DNA of 31,198 nucleotides, taken from positions 1 through 31,198 of the forward strand of contig JAZDJJ010000009.1 in the NCBI GenBank assembly GCA_043804035.1, given 5' to 3'. Source of the stretch: JAZDJJ01 sp043804035 (GTDB lineage: Bacteria > Bacteroidota > Bacteroidia > Palsa-948). The first letter of the stretch is position 1, and each line of letters starts with the position of its first letter. The notes beneath the pieces are model-generated. The model made no database searches, was not told the DNA's origin, and was given only the letters and a program-made list of their open reading frames with translations. Both the position numbers and the translations under genes were made by a program. Positions 22,928 to 29,778 of the stretch are shown here, piece by piece.

Positions 22928-23794
22928 ATGAAAAAAATCATTTTCTTAACAATGGGCTTTTTAATGACATTTAATATTTACGCCCAGAACAATACTACAG
23001 AAGATACACTAAAACTAAAATGGAAGGACTCTAGAATCTGGATATTTAGCGATAAAGTAAAAACCGATAGTGTAAAAACCGATAGTGTAACAGCAATAAA
23101 AGAAAAAGAAAAGAAAGACAAAAAGAAAGGCAACTTTACGCATTGGAGAGGAATTGATATAGGAATTTGCGCGTTATCTACTGCTAATAATCAATTTAAC
23201 ATTCCTGACGAAGATGCTTACAACCTTAATTACTTTTTGAATTTGAAATATAACCGTTCTTGGTATTTTTCTTTAAATTTTATTGAAAAAAACTTTCGCT
23301 TATACAAAAATTACATAAATCTTATTACAGGATTAGGTATTGAGTGGAACAGTTATAATTTCAAAAACAATATCATTTTAAATCCCTACGCAGGAAATAC
23401 AAGCTCTTCAACTGTAAAACTTGATACGGCAGATAATATCTCCTACATCAAAAATCAAATCAAAACTACATACATAAAGATTCCACTTTTATTTGAATTT
23501 AACACAAATCCGACGAATGCAAACAAATCGTTTCACTTGGCTGGTGGAATGGAATTTGGTTACAAAATAAATTCATTGACGAATCGAAAATTTAAAAAAG
23601 ATGGATACACGACTAAAGAAAAAATATATGATGATTATAATCTTAATGTGTTAAAATATGCAATAGTTATTAGGGCAGGATATGGCAACTTCACTTTATT
23701 TACCAATTATTCGCTTTCGTCTTTGTTTATTGAAGATAAAGGACCCGAAAGAATACTTTATCCGTTGTCAATAGGAGTTGCTCTTTCGTTTTGA
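22928..23794 (+). CDS. Outer-membrane beta-barrel protein (288 aa)
   Basis: A signal peptide (MKKIIFLTMGFLMTFNIYAQ) leads to a charged linker with a doubled VKTDS word and a KEKEKKDKKKG stretch, then alternating strands rich in Tyr/Phe/Asn from about residue 78 (WRGIDIGICALST) to the C-terminus, which ends SIGVALSF; a terminal Phe is typical for barrel insertion. It resembles the PorT/OMP-b-brl type of Bacteroidota. It follows the anti-sigma-like gene by 166 nt and is probably the target or sensor partner of that sigma system. Confidence 0.75.
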   Translation: MKKIIFLTMGFLMTFNIYAQNNTTEDTLKLKWKDSRIWIFSDKVKTDSVKTDSVTAIKEKEKKDKKKGNFTHWRGIDIGICALSTANNQFNIPDEDAYNLNYFLNLKYNRSWYFSLNFIEKNFRLYKNYINLITGLGIEWNSYNFKNNIILNPYAGNTSSSTVKLDTADNISYIKNQIKTTYIKIPLLFEFNTNPTNANKSFHLAGGMEFGYKINSLTNRKFKKDGYTTKEKIYDDYNLNVLKYAIVIRAGYGNFTLFTNYSLSSLFIEDKGPERILYPLSIGVALSF

Positions 23795-23810
23795 TATTTC
23801 ATTTTAACTA

Positions 23811-23909
23811 ATGTCAGGAAGATTTTATACTGCAAGGCGGATAAAAAAATCATTATTATTTATCTTCATCATGTTATCTCCCGTATCAATGGAGGAAGAA
23901 TTAAATTGA
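23811..23909 (+). CDS. Possible 32-aa membrane micropeptide
   Basis: An ATG at 23811 opens a 32-codon frame with a basic start (MSGRFYTARRIKKS) and a short hydrophobic run (LLFIFIMLSPV). It lies between the barrel gene and the phosphatase gene on the same strand. There is no family evidence; it may be chance. Confidence 0.2.
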   Translation: MSGRFYTARRIKKSLLFIFIMLSPVSMEEELN

Positions 23910-23952
23910 TAACACAACAACGTGGTGAAACCAAACAACTAAATCTCAAAAC

Positions 23953-24465
23953 TTGAAACTAACTAAAGCAGTTTTTTTAGATCGCGATGGAGTGCTAAAT
24001 CGCGAAATCGGTGATTATGTTTGCCATGTAGAAGATTTTGTTTTGAATGATGATGTGATTGAATCATTAAAAATTCTACAAAAGAATGGATATATTTTTA
24101 TCGTAATTAGCAATCAAAGCGGCATCGCAAAAAAACTTTATATGCAGATAGATGTAGAAAAAATTCATACACATTTTCTGAATATCATGAAAAAAAATGG
24201 AATCAATATTACCGAAATTTATTACTGTGTTCATCATCCTGATGTAGAAAAATGCCTCTGCCGCAAACCCGATTCATTGATGATAGAAAAAGCTATCGCC
24301 CGTTTCAACATTGATGTTTCGCTGTCATTTTTTATTGGCGACAAAGAACGTGATGTGCAGGCAGGCAATAAAGTTGGCATGAAAAGTTTTTTGATAGAAC
24401 CAAATTCCCTGTTAATGCCGATTGTAAATTTAATATGTAATAACTCGTTATTTTTTGTTCATTGA
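23953..24465 (+). CDS. gmhB: HAD phosphatase, D-glycero-D-manno-heptose-1,7-bisphosphate 7-phosphatase-like (170 aa)
   Basis: A HAD-superfamily phosphatase: nucleophile and acid D10/D12 (FLDRDGVLN), S53 (VISNQSG), R104-K105 (CRKP) and metal D130/D134 (FIGDKERD). The zinc site of GmhB is present as C92, H94, C101, C103 (YYCVHHPDVEKCLC). GmhB removes the C7 phosphate of heptose bisphosphate for LPS heptose; related enzymes act on histidinol phosphate, so specificity is inferred. The start is a TTG at 23953; it gives the expected family start and no nearby in-frame ATG exists. Its last codons lie in a 78-bp segment repeated at 26121-26198, where the methyltransferase begins; the two genes were once 2 nt apart. 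Confidence 0.82.
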   Translation: MKLTKAVFLDRDGVLNREIGDYVCHVEDFVLNDDVIESLKILQKNGYIFIVISNQSGIAKKLYMQIDVEKIHTHFLNIMKKNGINITEIYYCVHHPDVEKCLCRKPDSLMIEKAIARFNIDVSLSFFIGDKERDVQAGNKVGMKSFLIEPNSLLMPIVNLICNNSLFFVH

Positions 24466-24508
24466 TTATGCACTATGACCCCATAAAACATTCGCTCGGA
24501 AATATTTT
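24431..24508 (+). repeat. 78-bp exact direct repeat, left copy (with truncated methyltransferase start)
   Basis: Identical to 26121-26198. It holds the last 11 codons and stop of the phosphatase gene and the first 14 codons of the methyltransferase (ATG at 24468, MHYDPIKHSLGNI), after which this copy diverges. The two copies bracket 1.6 kb of inserted DNA. Confidence 0.95.
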
Positions 24509-24928
24509 AAAAAAACCATTAGAGTTTATCAATAAAGTATTACTTTTGCATCATCAAAATAAATCAAAACAGGATTGTTTAACACAACAACCTTGTGAAA
24601 CTTGACAAATAAAATTAGGGCAATCCCAAAAATTGGTTTCGTCATTGCGATATGACTCGTATTGATCTTGCCGAAATAAGCGAAGCGAAATGGAAACAAT
24701 CTCTTACTTCGGCAAGCTCAGTAACCAAATAGCAAGGACGTTTAAATTGAGCGTCATTGCGAACCATGAGGAACGAAATGGGAAGCAATCTCTTACTTCG
24801 GCAAGCCCAGTAACCAAATAGCAATGACGTTTATTTGTATTTTTAGAACTGCCCTTAATAGTTGGTACAAAACGGGACATAATCTCCATAATTTTTATCT
24901 TTACAGAAATTAATCGTAAAATTACATT
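24466..24928. other. Gap at the left side of the insertion
   Basis: No intact gene. It contains the truncated methyltransferase start, a word AACACAACAAC...GTGAAAC (24576-24600) similar to 23912-23935 before the phosphatase gene, and the MITE-like repeat 24617-24855. Confidence 0.65.
24617..24855. repeat. MITE-like dispersed repeat, two-core copy (239 bp)
   Basis: Ends AGGGCAATCCCAAAAAT (24617-24633) and ATTTTTAGAACTGCCCT (24839-24855) are inverted with 14 of 17 matches. Inside, a core that includes CAATCTCTTACTTCGGCAAG is present twice in tandem (about 24696 and 24788). Related copies: 5855-5994 (inverted), an end at 13290-13306 and a trace at about 7701. No coding capacity. Confidence 0.75.
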
Positions 24929-25706
24929 ATGATAGCAACAGCCAAAAACTATGATGTAATTTGTCTTGAATTGAAGAATCATTCTTCTCAATTGGACAAT
25001 CCTTTGAAAAAGGACTTGAACAAATTATTAGCAGATATCAACGACATTATAACTTCTGGTAAAAAAATAAAGCCATCATTAGACACTTTATTATTAAGTC
25101 AAATTTTTAATTTACGTATTAAAGCAATCAAATGGTTGCTTGAAGACGGTGGATTTAACTTGTCAGAAATGTTAGATGAGGTTTATCCCCAATTTGAAGA
25201 ACTTAAAAAAAAATCCCAAACTTGAAATATTAGCAGAAAATATTCTTTTTGCATTGCGTTGCAATCGTAAAGTTGTTGACGCTGTAGTTGCGACAGTAGA
25301 TTTTTCAAAAAAAAATATAGGAGCCAACATATCGCAACTTCCGACAATAACTTATGAGCAATTTATTTCTGCAATAGCTTTAGGTGTTCCCGATGGTGCC
25401 ATTGTTCAAAAAATTGTTGACTGGACTAATTCTTCTTTGTTCATTGAGTTTGTAACTGTGGCTGCTGTAATTATTAATGACGAACAACAGTTAAAAATTT
25501 CAGATAAAGTTATTAAAGAACTTGCTTTTATTGTTGCAGACGCTGCACAAGAATATTCGGCTCTTGCAACTGAATTAGGAATTTTAAAAGTTCGCTCAAC
25601 AAAACAATCATTCGCTCAAATTTCTTTTGACAATGATTTCATCAAAGAACAAAAATTTTTGGCCGATCTCGGCTTGGATGATTATTCTAAAAATCTTGTG
25701 AATTAA
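24929..25706 (+). pseudogene. Frameshifted gene of unknown function upstream of a MazF-type toxin (about 258 aa if joined)
   Basis: Frame A runs 24929-25225 (98 aa, MIATAKNYDVICLELKN...) and ends EELKKKSQT; frame B runs to 25706 and, from the same point, reads EELKKNPKLEIL... The switch lies exactly in a run of nine A (25205-25213): removing one A joins them into one protein of about 258 residues. So this is a real frameshift, an assembly/sequencing error, or an A-run slippage site. The joined protein is soluble and mostly helical (LRIKAIKWLLEDGGFNLSEM; FIVADAAQEYSALATELG). I do not recognise a family. Its stop overlaps the toxin start (TAATG at 25704-25708), suggesting that it is the toxin's partner. 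Confidence 0.6.
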
Positions 25707-26056
25707 TGAAACACAATTACCAGAAAGGCGAAATCCTAAATGTAAATCTCGGAAAGCCCCCAAAAGAAATCAAAGGACATGAACAAGCTTATGAGAGACC
25801 GTGCATAGTCGTAAAATCATTTAATAATCTTGATTTAGTTGTAATTGTTCCCTGTACCACGACAGAGCCACGGTACAGTTTATTTACAATTGTGAGACTA
25901 CTAAAAGATTCAGGCGGACTTACTTTCGGCAGTTTTGCACTTTGCCATCAAATCAGAACTGTTTCATTTGACCGAGTAATTAACAAACGGGGCAAACTTG
26001 ACAACAAAGATATTCTAAAAATACATTCGGTTCTCATAGACACATTAGAGATTTAA
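25706..26056 (+). CDS. MazF/PemK-type toxin (116 aa)
   Basis: Begins KGEILNVNLGKPPKEIKGHE, then YERPCIVVKS, VVIVPCTT, and FALCHQIRTVSFDRVINKRGKL: the core pattern of MazF-family RNA endonucleases, including the SFDR segment before the last helix. The length is typical. Its ATG overlaps the stop of the upstream frameshifted gene by one base. No classical small antitoxin is present; the larger upstream protein may fill that role. It lies inside the insertion bracketed by the 78-bp repeats. Sequence is clearly different from the toxin at 14595-14942, so they are not recent copies of one another. Confidence 0.82.
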   Translation: MKHNYQKGEILNVNLGKPPKEIKGHEQAYERPCIVVKSFNNLDLVVIVPCTTTEPRYSLFTIVRLLKDSGGLTFGSFALCHQIRTVSFDRVINKRGKLDNKDILKIHSVLIDTLEI

Positions 26057-26120
26057 CGAACGACCAAAAATTGTCCAGCCCCTAACAGCAAGTTTATGAA
26101 AATGGCATACAAAAAAGACA

Positions 26121-26198
26121 TAATATGTAATAACTCGTTATTTTTTGTTCATTGATTATGCACTATGACCCCATAAAACATTCGCTCGGAAATATTTT
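26121..26198 (+). repeat. 78-bp exact direct repeat, right copy
   Basis: Identical to 24431-24508. This copy contains the true start of the methyltransferase and a second, now useless, copy of the end of the phosphatase gene. Confidence 0.95.
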
Positions 26199-26982
26199 TA
26201 ACAAATCGCCTTTCCTCAGAAAGTTGTTTTACAATTTACTTGATATTTTATTGCTTCGCTCATGGCATATTCATAAAGAAATAAGAAGTATCAAAACCAT
26301 CTTATCCAAAGAAGAAGTAAAAATTCTGGATGCAGGATCGGGTTTTGGACAATACACATATTGGATGTCAAACAAAAATCCAAAAGCAAAAATTCTTTCT
26401 GTGGACGTAAAAGAAGAGCAAGTTGCCGATTGTAATAATTTTTTTCAGAAGATAGGAAAAAAGAATGTAAGGTTTGAAGTGGCAGACCTCACCAAGTTTA
26501 TTCATAAAAATGAATTTGATTTTGTTTTATCGGTAGATGTAATGGAACATATCTTGGAAGATGTTTTGGTTTTTAAAAACCTTCATGCATCACTGAAAGA
26601 AGAATCTGTTTTACTTATTTCCACTCCGTCTGACCAAAACGATTCAGATATGCACACCTCAAATAAGAACGAAAGTACAGAAAATTCATTCGTAGAAGAA
26701 CATGTTCGCAATGGTTACAACATCAAAGAGATAGAAGACAAACTAAAGTCGGCAGGTTTTTCAAAAGTAGAAGCAAGATTTTCTTACGGAATACCCGGAA
26801 AAATTTCATGGCGTTTATCTATGAAGTATCCTATGCAGATGTTGAGTGTAACAAAATTATTTTTTATTCTTCTTCCTTTCTATTACATCATCACTTATCC
26901 GATTTCATATATATTAAATTATTTTGATACTATACTCACTCATAAAACAGGAACGGGGTTAATTGTGAAAGCATGGAAGTAA
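26158..26982 (+). CDS. Class I SAM-dependent methyltransferase (274 aa)
   Basis: Motif I LDAGSGFGQYT (57-67) binds S-adenosylmethionine; motif II acidic end is VDV (about 81-83), and FVLSVDVMEHILED (motif IV region) and LLISTPSD follow. These place it in the UbiE/COQ5-like methyltransferase group. A hydrophobic C-terminal stretch (about 226-253, KLFFILLPFYYIITYPISYI) suggests membrane association. The ATG at 26158 is used; an upstream TTG at 26152 is less likely. In the left 78-bp copy its start codon sits 2 nt after the phosphatase stop, so it was once coupled to the heptose/LPS-related gene, hinting at surface glycan or lipid modification. The substrate is unknown. Confidence 0.82.
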   Translation: MHYDPIKHSLGNIFNKSPFLRKLFYNLLDILLLRSWHIHKEIRSIKTILSKEEVKILDAGSGFGQYTYWMSNKNPKAKILSVDVKEEQVADCNNFFQKIGKKNVRFEVADLTKFIHKNEFDFVLSVDVMEHILEDVLVFKNLHASLKEESVLLISTPSDQNDSDMHTSNKNESTENSFVEEHVRNGYNIKEIEDKLKSAGFSKVEARFSYGIPGKISWRLSMKYPMQMLSVTKLFFILLPFYYIITYPISYILNYFDTILTHKTGTGLIVKAWK

Positions 26983-27175
26983 ATCAAAATGTTGGATAAG
27001 TGTTGAAGAGTTATTTCTCCATGTCTTTATGTCACCTTCCTTGTCAGTATTTTTATTATCATAATATATTATTGTGTCATTATTAACTAAGAATTCCGAT
27101 GGCATAATGATTGACTTTCGCTTTTCAAAATAATAAAAATTCAAATAAATAATCCGTCTCATTAAAATTAAAATT

Positions 27176-29101
27176 ATGTCAAAAATTATCGGCATTGACC
27201 TCGGCACAACTAACTCCTGCGTAGCAGTAATGGAAGGCAGCGACCCTGTTGTGATACCGAACAGCGAAGGAAAAAGAACAACTCCTTCAATTGTAGCATT
27301 TGTGAAAGATGGCGAACGCAAAGTAGGAGACCCTGCCAAGCGACAAGCCGTTACAAATCCTAAACATACTATTTATTCCATCAAACGTTTCATGGGACAC
27401 ACTTACAACGAAGTGATCAATGAAATGAAACATATTCCTTACCAAGTGATAACAGGAGATAATGGAGTTCCACGCGTAGTAATTGACGACCGCAAATTTT
27501 CACCACAGGAAATTTCAGCCCTCATCCTTCAGAAGATGAAGAAAACCGCTGAAGATTATCTCGGGCAAGAAGTTACCGAAGCCGTCATCACTGTTCCCGC
27601 TTACTTTAATGATTCTCAAAGGCAGGCAACCAAAGAAGCAGGCGAAATAGCAGGACTGAAAGTAAGACGCATCATCAATGAGCCAACTGCGGCAGCGCTC
27701 TCTTATGGATTAGACAAAAAAAACAAAGACATGAAAGTGGCAGTGTTTGACCTTGGTGGCGGAACATTTGACATTTCAATTCTTGAATTAGGTGATGGTG
27801 TGTTTGAAGTAAAATCTACCAATGGCGATACTCACCTCGGTGGTGATGATTTTGATACGAAAATTATTGACTGGCTTGCTGATGAATTTAAAAAAGATGA
27901 AGGTATTGATTTACGAAAAGATCCGATGGCTCTTCAACGTTTGAAAGAAGCTTCGGAAAAAGCAAAGATTGAACTTTCGTCTTCTTCTGAAACAGAAATC
28001 AATCTCCCTTATATAATGCCTGTAGATGGAGTGCCAAAGCACTTAGTAAAAAAACTTACTCGCTCAAAGATGGAACAGTTATGCGATGATTTGTTACAAC
28101 GTACTCTTATTCCATGCCAAAAAGCGATGAGTGATGCAGGTATCTCTGCAAAAGATATAAATGAAGTTATTCTCGTGGGTGGAATGACTCGTATGCCGAA
28201 AGTTCAGCAGATGGTAAAGGATTTATTTGAAAGGGAACCGCACAAAGGCGTAAATCCCGACGAAGTTGTAGCAGTGGGCGCAGCAATACAAGGTGGAGTT
28301 CTTACAGGAGAAATAAAAGATGTTCTTCTGCTGGATGTTACTCCTCTCTCTCTCGGAATTGAAACAATGGGCAATGTATTCACAAAACTTATTGATGCAA
28401 ACACAACTATCCCCACAAAAAAATCGGAAACATTTTCCACCGCAGCAGATAATCAGCCCTCTGTAGAAATTCATGTCTTGCAAGGAGAACGTTCAATGGC
28501 AAAAGACAACCGCACACTCGGCAGGTTTATCCTTGACGGAATTCCTCCTGCACCACGCGGAATGCCACAAATTGAAGTAACTTTTGATATTGACGCAAAC
28601 GGAATACTCGCAGTAACAGCAAAAGATAAAGCCACAGGAAAATCTCAGCACATACGGATAGAAGCAAAGAGCGGACTAAGTGATGCGGAAATAAAAAAGA
28701 TGAAAAAGGAAGCCGAACTTAATAGCGAAGCAGACAAAAAAGCAAAAGAAGAAGTGGATAAAATAAATTCTGCTGATGCCATGATATTTCAAACCGAAAA
28801 GCAGTTGAAAGAATATGGCGATAAAATTTCTACCGATAAAAAAGAGAATATACAAAAAGCCCTGAGTGAATTAAAAGATGCCCATAAAATAAGAGACCTT
28901 GCCAAGATAGAAACTGCACTTGCTTCGCTCAACACAGCATGGCATGCGGCATCAGAAGAAATTTACAAAGCACAACAGCAATCACAAGCAGCAGGAAGCA
29001 ATAACACCGAACAGCCGAAGCCAAATGGCACTGATAAAAAAGATGGCGAAGTAACTGATGTTGACTTTGAAGAAGTAAAAGATGATAAATCAAAAAAGTA
29101 G
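27176..29101 (+). CDS. dnaK: Chaperone protein DnaK (Hsp70, 641 aa)
   Basis: Full-length Hsp70. ATPase domain: GIDLGTTNSCVAVMEG (5-20), phosphate-2 region DLGGGTFDIS (about 194-203) and adenosine motif ILVGGMTRMPKVQ (about 330-342). The interdomain linker is DVLLLDVTPLSLGIE, followed by the substrate-binding beta domain (QPSVEIHVLQGERSMA, FDIDANGILAVTAKDKATG), the helical lid, a Gln/Asn-rich tail and the conserved end VTDVDFEEVKDD. It folds and remodels client proteins in the cytoplasm with DnaJ and GrpE, neither of which is in the window. The ATG at 27176 is standard. Base usage is smoother and more GC-rich than neighbours, as expected for a highly expressed gene. Confidence 0.98.
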   Translation: MSKIIGIDLGTTNSCVAVMEGSDPVVIPNSEGKRTTPSIVAFVKDGERKVGDPAKRQAVTNPKHTIYSIKRFMGHTYNEVINEMKHIPYQVITGDNGVPRVVIDDRKFSPQEISALILQKMKKTAEDYLGQEVTEAVITVPAYFNDSQRQATKEAGEIAGLKVRRIINEPTAAALSYGLDKKNKDMKVAVFDLGGGTFDISILELGDGVFEVKSTNGDTHLGGDDFDTKIIDWLADEFKKDEGIDLRKDPMALQRLKEASEKAKIELSSSSETEINLPYIMPVDGVPKHLVKKLTRSKMEQLCDDLLQRTLIPCQKAMSDAGISAKDINEVILVGGMTRMPKVQQMVKDLFEREPHKGVNPDEVVAVGAAIQGGVLTGEIKDVLLLDVTPLSLGIETMGNVFTKLIDANTTIPTKKSETFSTAADNQPSVEIHVLQGERSMAKDNRTLGRFILDGIPPAPRGMPQIEVTFDIDANGILAVTAKDKATGKSQHIRIEAKSGLSDAEIKKMKKEAELNSEADKKAKEEVDKINSADAMIFQTEKQLKEYGDKISTDKKENIQKALSELKDAHKIRDLAKIETALASLNTAWHAASEEIYKAQQQSQAAGSNNTEQPKPNGTDKKDGEVTDVDFEEVKDDKSKK

Positions 29102-29506
29102 AGATGCAATATTTGTGTCTGTATTTTATGTTGATTAACTGTTAATAGTGAAAATGGTCATTAACCCAACTTGGAACATTTTATTACAGTTTCATAGCGG
29201 ATTCTATGTTGTGATTTTCCGTTTTAGGTAACACAAATTTTTTCAGATGGTAGGGTTTGTATTGGTATCCTGGCATCGTATATCTCACGCACCGGCTCCT
29301 GTGGTTCACTGCATTTGCGCAAGCGAATAACTTGTTTGCTTTTGTTTTGCAGAGAAGTCGTAGCGACTTTTTGTGAGTTCATTATCCGCACATAATAATG
29401 GTACCGTTTATGTGTATTGCAATTGGTTATGGTTATTTTTTCCAGGAACATAAAGCCATATAAAAAAAAGGACGGAGCAAAGATAAACAGAAAAAGATTT
29501 TTGTTT
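29102..29506. other. Intergenic region after dnaK
   Basis: No supported gene. A minus-strand frame of 75 codons (29224-29451) shows no family feature. A small hairpin with a T run lies at 29355-29373. The rest is unremarkable AT-rich sequence. Confidence 0.5.
29355..29373 (+). terminator. Small hairpin with T-run
   Basis: AAGTCG-TAG-CGACTT (29355-29369) followed by TTT. The stem is only six base pairs; it could stop read-through from dnaK but lies 250 bp past its stop codon. Confidence 0.3.
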
Positions 29507-29740
29507 TCATTTTTTATTAATTTGTTTTTTTATTTCTTCATTTTCTTTCTTTAGTTCTATTATATATAGAGTCAATTCTTCTACTTTTTCAAGAAGTTTT
29601 ATTTGCAATTCTCCGATTCCTATTCCGTTTTTAGCAACTTGTACAGCAGAAGGCAATCCAGGCAATCGTTTGTTCGTTTTAATAAAAGTTTCTAATTCTT
29701 TTATGGATTCAAAACTTACGCAAGAAATATCACGAGTCAT
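29507..29740 (-). pseudogene. C-terminal remnant of a Bacteroidota surface/tail-type protein
   Basis: Residues from about 12 to 77 read like the conserved C-terminus of many large Bacteroidota secreted proteins: ELETFIKTNKRLPGLPSA, then GIGIGELQIKLLEKVEELTL, then a Lys/Glu coiled-coil end. In those proteins this piece is preceded by hundreds of residues; here the open frame starts MTRDISCVSF, which is simply translated repeat DNA (the ACTTACGCAAGAAATATCAC word of the foldback family). So it is the 3' stump of a gene cut off by a repeat element. The family memory is motif-based. Confidence 0.6.
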
Positions 29741-29743
29741 TTT
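29714..29743. repeat. Partial end of the foldback repeat family
   Basis: ACTTACGCAAGAAATATCAC matches the left end of 4417-4515 and 15304-15470. Only one end is recognisable; it replaces the upstream part of the truncated gene at 29507-29740. Confidence 0.55.
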
Positions 29744-29778
29744 GATAATGTTCGTTTGCGACTTTTGGGTAATACAAA

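Noticed and set aside
24576..24600. AACACAACAAC...GTGAAAC word repeated before and after the phosphatase gene as a second border repeat
   Set aside because: Only about 17 of 22 bases agree with 23912-23935 and no border relation to the insertion is visible.
26959..27339. Minus-strand frame crossing the dnaK start
   Set aside because: Overlaps conserved dnaK coding sequence; the remaining 48-codon part (from 27105) has no signal or family feature.
29224..29451. 75-codon minus-strand frame after dnaK
   Set aside because: No recognisable domain, signal or ribosome site; may be a degraded fragment but cannot be supported.
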